A DNA stretch of 64,000 bases from Thalassospira alkalitolerans. GTDB lineage: Bacteria; Pseudomonadota; Alphaproteobacteria; Rhodospirillales; Thalassospiraceae. Shown here one piece after another: positions 44,268 through 54,091 of the stretch. Below the pieces are notes generated by a model. The model was not told the origin of the DNA. It did not search any database and saw only the letters and a list, made by a program, of their open reading frames with translations. The number at the start of each line of letters is the position of its first letter. The first letter of the stretch is position 1. Both the position numbers and the translations under genes were made by a program. The stretch is taken from positions 186,001-250,000 of the forward strand of contig NZ_JFKB01000001.1 in assembly GCF_002115745.1 (NCBI RefSeq). Direction: 5' to 3'.

Positions 44268-45407
44268 CTAGTCCGTCAGGTCTTTCCAGATTTCCTTCAT
44301 CTTGGAAAAGAACCCTTCACTTTCCGGGTTGCTGCCTTCCTTGCGTGAAATCTCGTCGAATTCCTCTAACAGCTCTTTTTGCCGTTCGGTCAGTCGGACC
44401 GGGGTTTCAACACTGATTTCAACAAACATGTCACCGCGCGCTTGTGACCGCAAAATGGTCATGCCCTTGCTGCGCAGACGCAATTGCTGACCCGATTGCG
44501 TGCCTTCGGGGATGTTGATCCGGGTGCGCGTTCCCTCGATCGTTGGCACCTCGATGGTACCGCCAAGGGCCGCTTTGCTCATCGGGATCGGAATCCGGCA
44601 ATACAGGTTCGCCCCATCGCGCTGGAAAAAGCGATGGTTCTGGATATCAAGGAAGATATACAGATCCCCCGCAGGCGCCCCATTTGCGCCCGCTTCGCCT
44701 TCACCAGCCAAACGAATGCGCGTGCCGTCCTCGACCCCGGCCGGAATTGTAACCGACAGGGTCTTTTCCTGTTCGACACGACCAACCCCATGACAGGATT
44801 TGCACGGATTCTTGATAATCTTGCCTTTGCCATGACAGCTTGGACAAGTCCGTTCAATCGTAAAGAAGCCCTGCTGGGCGCGCACTTTACCATGGCCATT
44901 ACAGGTCGGGCAGGTAACTGGCTGTGATCCGGCTTCGGCCCCACTGCCATGACATTCATCACAGGCAACAGACCCGGGAATTGTAAGCTCGGCCTTTTTA
45001 CCTTCGAATGCTTCTTCAAGCGAGATCGCCATATTATAACGCAGGTCAGCACCGCGTGATGATCCACCACCGCCGCGACGGCCACCGCCCATGGCGCCAA
45101 AAATCTCGTCAAAGACATCAGAAAAACCGCCGCCACCAAAGCCGCCGCCACCGAAACCGCCACCACCGCCGGGTCCGCCCTGTTCAAAGGCAGCATGCCC
45201 GAACCGGTCATAGGCCGCACGCTTTTCCTGGTCTTTTAAGACTTCATAGGCTTCGTTGACTTGCTTGAATTTAACTTCGGCCTCGGCATCACCCGGGTTC
45301 TTATCAGGATGATACTTCATCGCCTGTTTGCGATAGGCACTTTTGAGCGTCGCAGCATCGGCATCTTTGCCAACACCCAACAGCTCGTAATAATCTTCTT
45401 TCGCCAT
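44268..45407 (-). CDS. dnaJ: Chaperone protein DnaJ
   Basis: This 379-residue type I J-protein activates DnaK's ATPase and delivers unfolded clients. Domain order is normal. The J-domain (1-70) has the HPD in [10 protein letters not shown] Gly-rich linker with repeated [10 protein letters not shown] comes next. Four CxxCxGxG zinc repeats follow ([42 protein letters not shown]), then the C-terminal client domains. GGAG lies before the ATG. It is downstream of dnaK with a 106-base spacer that contains two strong hairpins. Confidence 0.98.
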   Translation of the reverse strand: MAKEDYYELLGVGKDADAATLKSAYRKQAMKYHPDKNPGDAEAEVKFKQVNEAYEVLKDQEKRAAYDRFGHAAFEQGGPGGGGGFGGGGFGGGGFSDVFDEIFGAMGGGRRGGGGSSRGADLRYNMAISLEEAFEGKKAELTIPGSVACDECHGSGAEAGSQPVTCPTCNGHGKVRAQQGFFTIERTCPSCHGKGKIIKNPCKSCHGVGRVEQEKTLSVTIPAGVEDGTRIRLAGEGEAGANGAPAGDLYIFLDIQNHRFFQRDGANLYCRIPIPMSKAALGGTIEVPTIEGTRTRINIPEGTQSGQQLRLRSKGMTILRSQARGDMFVEISVETPVRLTERQKELLEEFDEISRKEGSNPESEGFFSKMKEIWKDLTD

Positions 45408-45429
45408 CTGTAACTCCGAAAATACGGCT

Positions 45430-45515
45430 GGGCCGTTCCGGCAATAAACATGCGTTCGGAACGGCCCGTATCCGTTTTACAGGGCGGCGTTCAAGACGAC
45501 CGCACCGGTCGTCTT
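45430..45515 (-). other. Two perfect hairpins in the dnaK-dnaJ intergenic RNA
   Basis: One stem pairs 45493-45502 with 45506-45515 (AAGACGACCG type, 3-base loop). The other pairs 45430-45440 with 45457-45467 (GGGCCGTTCCG, 16-base loop). Neither has a T-run, so they are not classical terminators. They could reduce or process dnaJ transcription relative to dnaK. Confidence 0.6.
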
Positions 45516-47427
45516 ACTTGTCTTTTTTGCTGTCATCGACTTCTTCGAAGTCGGCATCAACAACACCGTCATCAGCCTGTGCAGATGCGTCAGCGGCTTC
45601 ACCTTCGCCAGCGGCTTCTTCCTGCTGTGCCTGATACATGGCTTCGCCAAGTTTCATTGCAGCCTGCTGAAGTTCGTTGACCTTTTCAGTGATCGCTTCC
45701 GGCTCTTCACCATCTTTGGCTTCTTTGACTGCCGACAAGGCGTCTTCGATCATCGATTTTGTCGCGTCATCGACCTTGTCACCATGCTCGGCAAGGTTTT
45801 TCTCAGTCGAATGAATGACGGCTTCAGCCTGGTTACGGGCCTCGACCAGTGCCTTGCGCTTTTTATCAGCATCGGCATTGGCTTCGGCATCCTTGACCAT
45901 TTTTTCGATCTCGTCATCGCCAAGACCACCAGATGCCTGAATACGGATCTGCTGTTCCTTGTTGGTCGCCTTATCTTTGGCCGACACGTTGACGATACCG
46001 TTGGCATCAATGTCAAAGGTTACTTCGATCTGCGGAACACCGCGCGGTGCCGGCGGGATACCAACCAAATCAAACTGGCCCAGCATCTTGTTGTCCGCTG
46101 CCATTTCACGTTCGCCCTGGAAGACACGGATGGTCACAGCCGTCTGGTTGTCTTCTGCGGTCGAAAACGTCTGCGACTTGCGAGTCGGGATCGTGGTGTT
46201 ACGGTCGATCAGTCGGGTGAACACACCGCCAAGGGTTTCAATCCCCAGCGACAGTGGCGTCACATCAAGCAACAGAACGTCTTTGACGTCACCCTGAAGA
46301 ACACCACCCTGAATGGCAGCACCAAGGGCAACCACTTCATCCGGGTTCACACCCTTATGCGGCTCACGACCAAAGAACTCTTTAACGCGCTCCTGAACCT
46401 TCGGCATACGGGTCATGCCGCCGACCAGAATAACGTCATCGATCTCGCCCGCCGTGATGCCAGCATCTTTCAATGCGGCTTTGCACGGGATCATGGTGCG
46501 TTCGATCAAATCACCAACCAGACCTTCAAGTTTGGCGCGCGACAATTTGATGTTCAAGTGCTTCGGACCCGATGCATCTGCGGTAATAAACGGCAGGTTG
46601 ACATCGGTCTGCATCGAAGACGACAGTTCGATCTTGGCTTTCTCAGCGGCTTCTTTCAGGCGCTGCAGGGCCAGACGGTCCTTGCGAAGATCAATCTGCT
46701 GTTCTTTTTTGAACTCGTCAGCAAGGTAATCGATGATGGTTTTATCGAAGTCTTCACCGCCAAGGAAAGTATCGCCATTGGTCGATTTAACTTCAAAAAC
46801 ACCGTCGCCAATTTCAAGAACCGACACGTCAAACGTACCGCCACCAAGGTCATAAACGACCACGGTGCCAGCTTCTTTCTTGTCCAGGCCATAGGCCAAG
46901 GCAGCAGCCGTCGGCTCGTTGATGATGCGTTTGACTTCAAGACCGGCAATTTTACCGGCATCCTTGGTTGCCTGACGCTGGCTATCATTGAAGTATGCCG
47001 GAACCGTGATCACCGCTTCGGTAACCGGCTCGCCCAGATGGGCTTCGGCAGTTTCTTTCATTTTCTGAAGAACCATCGCGGCAATCTGGCTCGGTGCCAT
47101 TTTCTCGCCGTTGACTTCAACCCATGCATCACCGTTTTCACCGGAAATGATTTTATACGGGACGAGGTCTTTATCCTTCTCGACTTCGGCGTCGCCGTAA
47201 CGACGACCGATCAAACGTTTAATAGCAAACAGGGTGTTTTCCGGGTTGGTCACAGCCTGGCGTTTTGCCGGCTGGCCAACAAGACGCTCACCGTCGCTGG
47301 TGAAAGCGACCATTGACGGGGTCGTACGTGCACCTTCGCTGTTCTCAATCACACGGCCTTCTTTGCCGTCCATGACTGCGACACAGGAGTTGGTGGTGCC
47401 AAGGTCAATACCAATAATCTTACCCAT
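45514..47427 (-). CDS. dnaK: Chaperone protein DnaK (Hsp70)
   Basis: This 637-residue ATP-driven chaperone has the nucleotide-binding domain signatures [39 protein letters not shown] and [20 protein letters not shown]. The substrate domain contains [20 protein letters not shown]. The tail is Glu/Asp/Lys-rich and ends [15 protein letters not shown]. The ATG at 47427 follows GAGGAA; the longer frame from 47505 is leader. A heat-shock-type promoter lies about 125 bases upstream. grpE is not adjacent. Confidence 0.98.
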   Translation of the reverse strand: MGKIIGIDLGTTNSCVAVMDGKEGRVIENSEGARTTPSMVAFTSDGERLVGQPAKRQAVTNPENTLFAIKRLIGRRYGDAEVEKDKDLVPYKIISGENGDAWVEVNGEKMAPSQIAAMVLQKMKETAEAHLGEPVTEAVITVPAYFNDSQRQATKDAGKIAGLEVKRIINEPTAAALAYGLDKKEAGTVVVYDLGGGTFDVSVLEIGDGVFEVKSTNGDTFLGGEDFDKTIIDYLADEFKKEQQIDLRKDRLALQRLKEAAEKAKIELSSSMQTDVNLPFITADASGPKHLNIKLSRAKLEGLVGDLIERTMIPCKAALKDAGITAGEIDDVILVGGMTRMPKVQERVKEFFGREPHKGVNPDEVVALGAAIQGGVLQGDVKDVLLLDVTPLSLGIETLGGVFTRLIDRNTTIPTRKSQTFSTAEDNQTAVTIRVFQGEREMAADNKMLGQFDLVGIPPAPRGVPQIEVTFDIDANGIVNVSAKDKATNKEQQIRIQASGGLGDDEIEKMVKDAEANADADKKRKALVEARNQAEAVIHSTEKNLAEHGDKVDDATKSMIEDALSAVKEAKDGEEPEAITEKVNELQQAAMKLGEAMYQAQQEEAAGEGEAADASAQADDGVVDADFEEVDDSKKDK

Positions 47428-47552
47428 AGTAAGTTCCTCTTTTAGCGGCCGGTCCGTCCCGCAGCCTTCACGATCTAAGCGCTGCGCAGGACCTCCTGGG
47501 ACCAATGGTTGTCGTCATCTTAAAATTCACGGGGTAACTGCCCCGCGCACCT

Positions 47553-47581
47553 ATATATGAAAGTCATCAAAAACTCGCAAG
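47553..47581 (-). promoter_or_regulatory. Candidate sigma-32 heat-shock promoter of dnaK
   Basis: On the minus strand, CTTG (47581-47578), 18 bases, then CATATAT (47559-47553) followed by AGG. This fits the alphaproteobacterial heat-shock pattern CTTG-N17/18-CYTATYT with two mismatches. It lies 125 bases before the dnaK start, with a short GC-rich hairpin in the leader (about 47531-47546). Confidence 0.6.
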
Positions 47582-47801
47582 CGGTGAAAATAAGGAATCA
47601 GGGGTGAATTTCACCGTTAAACGCCTAAATCGGTGTCCAGAAGCGTTTCCGCAACCGGTTTCACGGCAAAATTTGTATCTTTCCAGATGCTTTTTGGGAT
47701 GAAACCCCATTGAATTCACACAAAGCATATCGGGGTTGCCGATACGGAAAAACGCTCTGAAATCAGGTAAAAATCGGCACAAAACCGGGATCGGATCACA
47801 A

Positions 47802-48332
47802 TCACACCGTTTGCGGATCGGGGCAACAACGTGCCTTGCGCAACAGTTGATCAAGCTTTCCGGCAAGATCGGTTTTTTCATCCGCCCCCAAAAAACCACC
47901 GATCTCGAAACGTTTGCCATGTGAGCGCAAATAAAGTTGGCATTGATCATCTTCACCACGTTCCAGCACAACCTGAAGCCAATAAGGCTGAAAATCGAAC
48001 TCCTGCCGGACCCCATGCGCCGATATGCGGGTAACCCGCAAATTGCCCTGACGAAGCTCGATCTGCTCCCCGGCCCGCGCAGCACGAAAACTAAAATAAA
48101 ACGCCAGCGCCAGCAGCACCACGTCAACACCAAGGAACCCGACCACCGGCCAAGCCCCCACCGCCCAAAAAATCAAACCGATGATCGACGTCGCACACGC
48201 CAGCAAAATAACAATATTGCGCGCTGCCCGCCCGCTTAACGAACGCGGCGGATGCAAATCGATGCGAAATATCGGTTTTTCGGCTCTTGGGACGGCTGGC
48301 ATGGCAATTGACCGGTTTGCAGGCGTTTCCAA
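47802..48332 (-). CDS. DUF2244 membrane protein
   Basis: This 176-residue protein has two adjacent membrane segments (about 40-58 IVILLACATSIIGLIFWAVG and 62-80 FLGVDVVLLALAFYFSF). A cytoplasmic domain follows with LRVTRISAHGVRQEFDFQPY and VVLERGEDDQCQLYLRSHGK. This matches the DUF2244 family of alphaproteobacterial integral membrane proteins of unknown function. Met11 is an alternative start. It is divergent from nth and ends about 220 bases before the dnaK promoter. Confidence 0.8.
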   Translation of the reverse strand: METPANRSIAMPAVPRAEKPIFRIDLHPPRSLSGRAARNIVILLACATSIIGLIFWAVGAWPVVGFLGVDVVLLALAFYFSFRAARAGEQIELRQGNLRVTRISAHGVRQEFDFQPYWLQVVLERGEDDQCQLYLRSHGKRFEIGGFLGADEKTDLAGKLDQLLRKARCCPDPQTV

Positions 48333-48516
48333 TCAATCAATTCTGGAACGCTTCCAGTTCCGCCGCAATCAAAATTCGACCTTTGCGGATTGGCAGTTTA
48401 TATATGCCAAGCATATAAGATCACATCAGGGATGGCCGCAATGCGGACGCCAGCATCCCGGAATTGACCGCAAAATGCGGCACCCACGCAATGACAAATA
48501 TCCCAGGTATTCAGCC

Positions 48517-49170
48517 ATGTCCCGCCCGATGAGCAAAGCCGCCGTAGAAGAGTTTTTTCAGCGTCTTTCGGATGCCGATCCGGAACCGAAAGGGGAACTT
48601 GACTACACCAATCCCTATACGCTTTTGGTCGCTGTCGCCCTGTCGGCGCAAGCGACCGATGTCGGGGTGAACAAGGCGACCAAAAAACTGTTCCAGATCG
48701 TTGAAACCCCGCAGGATATGCTTGATCTTGGTGAAGAGGCCCTGATTGGTCACATCAAGACCATCGGTCTGTATCGTGGCAAAGCCAAGAACGTCATGGC
48801 AGCAGCGAAAATCCTTGTCGAAAAGCATAACGGCGTTGTTCCCAACGATCAGGACGCGCTTGAAGAACTGCCCGGTGTCGGGCGCAAAACGGCCAATGTG
48901 GTGCGCAACATTGCCTGGGGCGAACATACCATGGCGGTTGACACCCATATCTTTCGGCTGGGTAACCGCACGGGTATGGCGAACGGCAAGAACGTGCTGG
49001 CCGTTGAAAAGGGGCTTCTGAAAAAAATCCCGTCCCGTTTCATGACCCACGCCCATCATTGGCTGATCCTGCATGGACGCTATATTTGCAAGGCACGCAA
49101 ACCGCGCTGTGGCGACTGCATCGTTAATGACCTGTGCAATTTCAAAGACAAAACGCCCGCCGAAGCATAA
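48517..49170 (+). CDS. nth: Endonuclease III (DNA glycosylase/AP lyase)
   Basis: This 217-residue base-excision repair enzyme removes oxidised pyrimidines. It has the helix-hairpin-helix ELPGVGRKTANVV with catalytic Lys and the catalytic-Asp block VDTHIFRLGNRTG. A C-terminal 4Fe-4S site has C-x6-C-x2-C-x5-C spacing in CKARKPRCGDCIVNDLC. The frame opens at 48181, but the family N-terminus matches ATG 48517 (or 48529). Its last codons form the left arm of the following terminator. Confidence 0.97.
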   Translation: MSRPMSKAAVEEFFQRLSDADPEPKGELDYTNPYTLLVAVALSAQATDVGVNKATKKLFQIVETPQDMLDLGEEALIGHIKTIGLYRGKAKNVMAAAKILVEKHNGVVPNDQDALEELPGVGRKTANVVRNIAWGEHTMAVDTHIFRLGNRTGMANGKNVLAVEKGLLKKIPSRFMTHAHHWLILHGRYICKARKPRCGDCIVNDLCNFKDKTPAEA

Positions 49171-49184
49171 CTCGGCGGGCGTTT
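49151..49184. terminator. Bidirectional terminator between nth and the LppC-like gene
   Basis: AAACGCCCGCCGA (49151-49163) pairs perfectly with 49172-49184 around an 8-base loop containing the nth stop. It begins with AAA and ends with TTT, suiting both convergent genes. Confidence 0.85.
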
Positions 49185-49214
49185 GATATCATTATTCCGG
49201 CATTTCGACAGTTA

Positions 49215-50615
49215 CTAGAAAACCTGATCAAACACTGCCGGGGCCGGGGCAACAACCTTTGCCCCGTCGGGCTGAATTTGCATCACGGCATAGCCGCGTT
49301 CCGAACGTCCCTGTGTGGTCAGACGGAAAATCCCGTCCACACCAACAAATCCGTTTGGATTGGTCACCGCATCACGTGACATATCAGCCCCATCACGCGA
49401 CAATAGTGCCGCAAGGGCGGTACTGTCATAGGCCAAACTTGAAATCCGCGGTGGCTGTTCGCCAAAGGTCCGCTTGAACCGATCAGAAAACAGTTTCCAG
49501 TTTTCCGGATCAGGGGCAGCAAAAATTCCACCTTTCAAAGCCGGTTCAGCAAACAGGCCCGGATCGTTCCAGCCAAAGGTTCCGATAAACTGAACCTGTG
49601 CGGCATCAACATCGAAATACGACAAAAGGGCAGAAACCTGGCGTAACTCGCCGCCCGTCGCGGGCAGGATCAGCGCGTCGAAATCAAGTTCACCAAGTGT
49701 ATCAAGCCCTTCAAGACGTTTTAGCGCACGCTGGGATGCAGACGATCCATCGGCTTCCAATTCGCGCTTGCGCGCCCGCAGATTTGCCCGGCGGGCATCG
49801 TAATTGGCGAATTCGCGGATCGTCTTTTCAAGGTTTTCCGATCCCGGCGCATAAAATGCTACCCGCCCAAGATTGCCGCCAACGCGCGACACAACACTTT
49901 GCAGTGATCCGGCAATCTGTCGGCCATAATCATTTTGCGGCAAAAGCGCTGCAAAACGATACTTTCCCTGTGTCGTGGCATAACCCGCGGCACGGGCAAT
50001 CTGATCTTCGGGCACAAAGCCGTTCACCCACACACCGCCTTCTGCAACGCGTTGGTTATTCGAAAACGCAATCACCGGCACACCGGCTGCTTTGGCCACT
50101 TCGCTGGCACCACTGACCGATTCGGCAAAAAGCGGACCCAGGATCATTTTCGCACCCGAATCAACCGCCTGACGAGCCGCCGCCTGCCCGCCTTGATAAG
50201 TCCCGGCGGTATCAATCGGCATCAAAACGAAATCATCCCCGGCAATATCAAACATTGCCAGTTCAGCCGCATGGCGCATCGCCCGGCCAAGTTCCTCGTT
50301 CGGACCCGAAAGCGGCAGCAACAAGGCCACCCGCTTTTCATTAATTGCCGCATCGTCATTATAAAGCGTCAGCAATTCCTGGCCTTCGCCCTCGGGCAGG
50401 GCGCTCGTGCTTGGCCACGGATTGGCATCGGGTATAAGCCCCTGATCGGGGGCCCGTGTCGGGTCATTTGCCGGGGTATTCGCCGTTTCAACCGGCGCCC
50501 CGTCCCGTTGCATGCCAAACAGGTCCGTGATACTCGTGGTCGCATTACATGCGCTCAGCCCTATTGAGAGGACCAATACAGATGCCGTCCGGCGCGCGAC
50601 CCGGCACCATGCCAA
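49215..50615 (-). CDS. LpoA/LppC-like lipoprotein, penicillin-binding-protein activator family
   Basis: This outer-membrane lipoprotein has a periplasmic-binding-fold domain like LpoA, which in E. coli activates PBP1A. The lipobox LSIGLSAC ends a short hydrophobic segment. The domain then starts with RVALLLPLSGPNEELGRAMR and includes GPLFAESVSGASEVAKAAGV and LLPQNDYGRQIAGSL. The frame is open to 50747, but that would put the lipobox at residue 67. A TTG at 50615 gives a normal 22-residue signal peptide. It starts inside the 5' end of rsmI on the other strand. Activator function is inferred from the family. Confidence 0.85.
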   Translation of the reverse strand: MAWCRVARRTASVLVLSIGLSACNATTSITDLFGMQRDGAPVETANTPANDPTRAPDQGLIPDANPWPSTSALPEGEGQELLTLYNDDAAINEKRVALLLPLSGPNEELGRAMRHAAELAMFDIAGDDFVLMPIDTAGTYQGGQAAARQAVDSGAKMILGPLFAESVSGASEVAKAAGVPVIAFSNNQRVAEGGVWVNGFVPEDQIARAAGYATTQGKYRFAALLPQNDYGRQIAGSLQSVVSRVGGNLGRVAFYAPGSENLEKTIREFANYDARRANLRARKRELEADGSSASQRALKRLEGLDTLGELDFDALILPATGGELRQVSALLSYFDVDAAQVQFIGTFGWNDPGLFAEPALKGGIFAAPDPENWKLFSDRFKRTFGEQPPRISSLAYDSTALAALLSRDGADMSRDAVTNPNGFVGVDGIFRLTTQGRSERGYAVMQIQPDGAKVVAPAPAVFDQVF

Positions 50616-51586
50616 ACTCCCGTCCTGATCCTGCAACGGATGACGTGTCGGAAAACCCAATCTCACCTCCCGATAACTCGTTTCGCACGCAGGGTAATGC
50701 GAGCCCGCGCGCAAGTAAACCAGATGAAAAGCTATTGCCGCTTTCATCGGGACTTTATCTTGTCGCTACTCCAATCGGTAATTTGGGCGATATTACGTTT
50801 CGGGCACTCGATATCCTTAAGCGCGCCGATATTATTCTGTGCGAAGACACAAGAACCTCGGGCAAATTGCTGTCGCGGTATGGGGTAAAGACCAAGCGCA
50901 TCGCCTATCACGAACATAATGCTGCGAAAATGCGCCCGGAAATCATGGATCGTCTGGCCAAGGGTCAGGGACTTGCCCTGATTTCCGATGCCGGAACCCC
51001 CCTGATCAACGATCCCGGCTATAAACTGGTGCGTGATTGCAAGGCCGAGGGCTTTATGGTCACCGCCGCCCCGGGGGCGTCATCGCCCATTGTTGCGCTG
51101 ATCTTATCGGGCCTGCCTAGCGATCATTTCTTTTATGCCGGGTTTTTACCGCCTAAAACATCAGCACGCAAAAAGGAATTGGCACGCTTTGCCCCGATTC
51201 CGGGTACCCTGATTTTCCTTGAAAGCCCCAAACGTCTGGCCAGCAGTCTGGCCGATATGGCCGAAATGCTTGGCGATGCGCGCGAAGCCGCCGTCACCCG
51301 TGAACTGACCAAGATGTTTGAAGAAGTCCGCACCGACACCCTTGGCAATCTGGCCGCCCATTATGCCGAACAAGGTGCGCCCAAGGGCGAAGTCGTTGTT
51401 ATTGTCGGGCCCGCGCCGGAAAATAATACCGAACCCGATGCCGATGATATCGATGCCCGCCTGACCGAGCTTTTGAAAACCCTGCGCACCAAGGAAGCTG
51501 CCGATCAGCTTGCCAAGGAAACCGGGCTTAAAAAGCGCGATCTTTATAACCGGGCGCTGGAACTGGCCAAACAGACCGGGGAATAA
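50582..51586 (+). CDS. rsmI: 16S rRNA (cytidine1402-2'-O)-methyltransferase
   Basis: This 334-residue tetrapyrrole-methylase-fold enzyme methylates C1402 in the ribosomal P site. Motifs include GLYLVATPIGNLGDITFRAL, ILCEDTRTSGKLLSRYG, LISDAGTPLINDPGYKLV, AAPGASSPIVALILSGLP and LIFLESPKRLASSL. A roughly 60-residue low-complexity N-terminal extension precedes the domain. The ATG at 50582 has GAGAGGA nine bases upstream; later ATGs lack one. The start region overlaps the divergent LppC-like gene. It is followed 5 bases later by the YraN gene, the usual order. Confidence 0.95.
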   Translation: MPSGARPGTMPNSRPDPATDDVSENPISPPDNSFRTQGNASPRASKPDEKLLPLSSGLYLVATPIGNLGDITFRALDILKRADIILCEDTRTSGKLLSRYGVKTKRIAYHEHNAAKMRPEIMDRLAKGQGLALISDAGTPLINDPGYKLVRDCKAEGFMVTAAPGASSPIVALILSGLPSDHFFYAGFLPPKTSARKKELARFAPIPGTLIFLESPKRLASSLADMAEMLGDAREAAVTRELTKMFEEVRTDTLGNLAAHYAEQGAPKGEVVVIVGPAPENNTEPDADDIDARLTELLKTLRTKEAADQLAKETGLKKRDLYNRALELAKQTGE

Positions 51587-51591
51587 AACCC

Positions 51592-51990
51592 ATGGCATTC
51601 CCCCGCAAGATCGTCAAAATCCGCAACACACGGCAAAATGATCGCAAAAAGGCGGAACGCGCCGGGCGCCGGGCGGAATGGATTTGCGCACTTTGGCTGC
51701 GATTATGTGGCTATCGAATTCTTGCAATGCGCTATCGCTGCCCGGTTGGCGAAATCGATATCATCGCCAAAAAGGGCACCCTGATTGCCGCGATCGAGGT
51801 CAAAAACCGCGGTAATCTGCATGATGCCCTTCATGCACTACGTCCCAAACAGCAACAGCGTATCGCACGTGCCCTTGCATCCTTTGCCGCCCGGATTAAT
51901 CATCAGGGTGATCTGCGTTTCGATATCATGGCCATCAGCAATATTTTCCGTATTCATCACCTGAAAAATGCCTGGATGGCCCGAAACTAA
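51592..51990 (+). CDS. YraN/UPF0102 family protein, restriction-endonuclease-like fold
   Basis: This 132-residue protein has the family's nuclease-like core: AERAGRRAEWICALWLRLCG, the acidic pair in CPVGEIDIIAKKGTLIAAIE and VKNRGN, giving the E-x-D...E-x-K pattern. The family lies beside rsmI in most proteobacteria; its role is unproven, with DNA or RNA processing suggested. It is close to rsmI and probably in the same transcript. Confidence 0.9.
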   Translation: MAFPRKIVKIRNTRQNDRKKAERAGRRAEWICALWLRLCGYRILAMRYRCPVGEIDIIAKKGTLIAAIEVKNRGNLHDALHALRPKQQQRIARALASFAARINHQGDLRFDIMAISNIFRIHHLKNAWMARN

Positions 51991-52007
51991 TCCCCACGAA
52001 CATGATC

Positions 52008-52415
52008 CTATGGGTGCATTTTGGCACCCTTGGTGATCTTGTCCGCCACACGTTTTTCCGCCCGAAGCGCAATTCCAACAACCTTGGCATCATCGGGGGA
52101 AAACTGGCCAAACACCTCTCGATTGGCCGCATCATGGCCGGTGGCAAACATTTCTTCGACATAAAGCGAAGCGGTAACACCGCGCTCAAGTGCACGACGG
52201 TGGATTTTTCCCATTGTTGCCGAATCGGCGGCCAATACGATGGCTGGTTGGCGCGACAGCGGGTTATAGATATTCTTGTCGCGATCAATATAGGTTTCGC
52301 CGATAATATCGGGGAACTGTGCGACGATGCCGCTTATTAAAAAGGCGGTCACATTCAAGGATTGCCAGCTTTCAAGATCGTTACGCAAAACAATGGCGAC
52401 TTTGGTATCAAACAT
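52008..52415 (-). CDS. DUF2000 family protein
   Basis: This 135-residue protein has the DUF2000 pattern: KVAIVLRNDLESWQSLNVTA near the start, a mid block QPAIVLAADSATMGKIHRRA, and LYVEEMFATGHDAANREVFG, then KVVGIALRAEK. The fold is related to peptidyl-tRNA hydrolase 2, but the catalytic role is unknown. It is divergent from an AraC-family gene 48 bases away, a frequent pairing for this family, so that regulator is a likely controller. Confidence 0.82.
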   Translation of the reverse strand: MFDTKVAIVLRNDLESWQSLNVTAFLISGIVAQFPDIIGETYIDRDKNIYNPLSRQPAIVLAADSATMGKIHRRALERGVTASLYVEEMFATGHDAANREVFGQFSPDDAKVVGIALRAEKRVADKITKGAKMHP

Positions 52416-52463
52416 CGGGGCATCCGTTGGTTATGGGTGTCGGGTTATCGGGGATAAGCAAAG

Positions 52464-53327
52464 ATGCCAAATGCTTTAAACGAAACCACGGCCGACGGTC
52501 TTGAACGTTTGTGCAAGCCGCGTGAACGGTTTATTGCCGCCCCTTCCTTGCCGGGGATCGAACGGATGGAAGCCAGTTTTTTTGGCAATATGTTTACCCC
52601 GCACCGTCACGACACCTATGCGCTTGGCATCACCTTGCAAGGCATTCAAACCTTTAACTATCGCGGATCGTCGCGTGTCAGCCAGCCGGGCAATGTGATC
52701 GTCCTTCATCCCGATGAACTTCATGATGGCGGGGCTGGTACCGATGACGGCCTGCGCTATCGCATGCTGTATCTTGAACCTGCCGTGCTTCGGCGCGGGC
52801 TTGGTTCCGATATGGCATCGCTTCCCTTTGTAACCAATCCGGTGGTTTCTGATCCCAAACTTGCAGCAACACTTGCGTCCGTGTTGTCCCATCTTGATCA
52901 AAATGTCGATCCGCTGCTGCTAGATCAGTTCATTTCCGATATCGCCGAGGGCCTTGCCCGTCATGCCAATGGCCCGGTTAAACCCAGTGGATTACTGGCA
53001 ATAGATCGCATGGAACGGGCGCGACAATATCTGGAAGCCCATTTTGACCGACCCGTACAATCGCGCGAGCTTGAAGACGTTACCGGACTTGATCGTTATC
53101 GCCTGATCCGGCAATTCCGGGCCTGCTTTGCCACAACACCCTATCGCTATCTGATGATGCGTCGCCTGCAAAAGGCCCGCGTGCTGATCGCACAAAATCA
53201 TCCCCTGGTCGATATTGCCGGGGATACCGGTTTTGCCGATCAAAGCCACTTAAACCGGCATTTCAAACGGGCCTTTGGTGTTACACCGGGCCGTTGGGCC
53301 GAACTCACATGCGAAAAAAGTCATTAA
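52464..53327 (+). CDS. AraC-family transcriptional regulator
   Basis: This 287-residue regulator has an N-terminal cupin sensor (about 15-150, FTPHRHDTYALGITLQGIQT, FNYRGSSRV and VIVLHPDELHDGGAGT). The C-terminal pair of helix-turn-helix motifs (about 185-285) includes SRELEDVTGLDRYRLIRQFR and ALIAQNHPLVDIAGD-like spacing, then GFADQSHLNRHFKRAFGVTP. This subgroup often controls a neighbouring exporter or a DUF2000-type gene. Here the divergent DUF2000 gene is the obvious candidate. The ligand is unknown. Confidence 0.93.
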   Translation: MPNALNETTADGLERLCKPRERFIAAPSLPGIERMEASFFGNMFTPHRHDTYALGITLQGIQTFNYRGSSRVSQPGNVIVLHPDELHDGGAGTDDGLRYRMLYLEPAVLRRGLGSDMASLPFVTNPVVSDPKLAATLASVLSHLDQNVDPLLLDQFISDIAEGLARHANGPVKPSGLLAIDRMERARQYLEAHFDRPVQSRELEDVTGLDRYRLIRQFRACFATTPYRYLMMRRLQKARVLIAQNHPLVDIAGDTGFADQSHLNRHFKRAFGVTPGRWAELTCEKSH

Positions 53328-53423
53328 TCGTCCCAAATCGGCTTCAGTTTTAAAACTCCTTAATAGACAGCCCCCATATTGGAACTGGTAAGTTTGAGGG
53401 AATTCGGGGCGAGAAACCGATTA

Positions 53424-54089
53424 ATGACGTCACTATCAAGCGTTTTACGGCGGATAACCGGCCGTATCGTTAAAGTCAGACATTATTGCGCACAGACGGG
53501 GCCGACCCTTGCTATTCTGGCGAGTTTGGCCATCTTTCCGCTGTCAGGCTGCACATCACTGGCGATTGGTGCCGGTGCGACAGCCGGTGTCGCGGCTTTG
53601 CAGGAGCGCGGGTTTGGCGGTGCGGTAAGCGATACAACCATCACGGCCGAAATTTGGCAAAAATTCCTGTCCGAGGATGAAAACCTGTTCCGCCAGATCG
53701 AGATCGAAGTGCTCGAAGGCGAAGTTCTTCTTGCCGGTCGGGTCGAAAATACCGGGGACGAGCTAAAAGCCGTCGAGCTGACCTGGCAAGTCGGTGGCGT
53801 CAATCGCGTCATCAACGAGGTTGAAGTCGGCACTGGTCCCAGCCTGATGGACAGTGCCAGTGATCTTTTGATTACCACGCGGATTAAAACCGCACTGATG
53901 TTTGACACCGACATCTATGCGATTAACTACAGTATCGAAACCATTGATGGCACCGTGCATATCATGGGCATCGCCCAGAACGAGCACGAACGCGATCTGG
54001 TTGTCGCCCATGCGCGAGGCACCAGTTATGTCAGGCGCGTCGTCAGTCATGTTCGAATGAAAGACGATCCAGAACGTCAGAGGACCTGA
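53424..54089 (+). CDS. Dual-BON-domain lipoprotein (DolP/OsmY-like)
   Basis: This 221-residue exported protein has a signal segment ending in the lipobox FPLSGC and a Gly/Ala-rich linker. Two BON domains follow (about 70-140 with EIEVLEGEVLLAGRVENTGD, and about 145-215 with INYSIETIDGTVHIMGIAQN). DolP in E. coli is an outer-membrane lipoprotein needed for envelope integrity; this is probably its counterpart. ATG at 53424 gives a sensible signal peptide; 53379 is longer. Its stop overlaps or abuts the next gene's unusual start. Confidence 0.88.
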   Translation: MTSLSSVLRRITGRIVKVRHYCAQTGPTLAILASLAIFPLSGCTSLAIGAGATAGVAALQERGFGGAVSDTTITAEIWQKFLSEDENLFRQIEIEVLEGEVLLAGRVENTGDELKAVELTWQVGGVNRVINEVEVGTGPSLMDSASDLLITTRIKTALMFDTDIYAINYSIETIDGTVHIMGIAQNEHERDLVVAHARGTSYVRRVVSHVRMKDDPERQRT

Positions 54090-54091
54090 AA

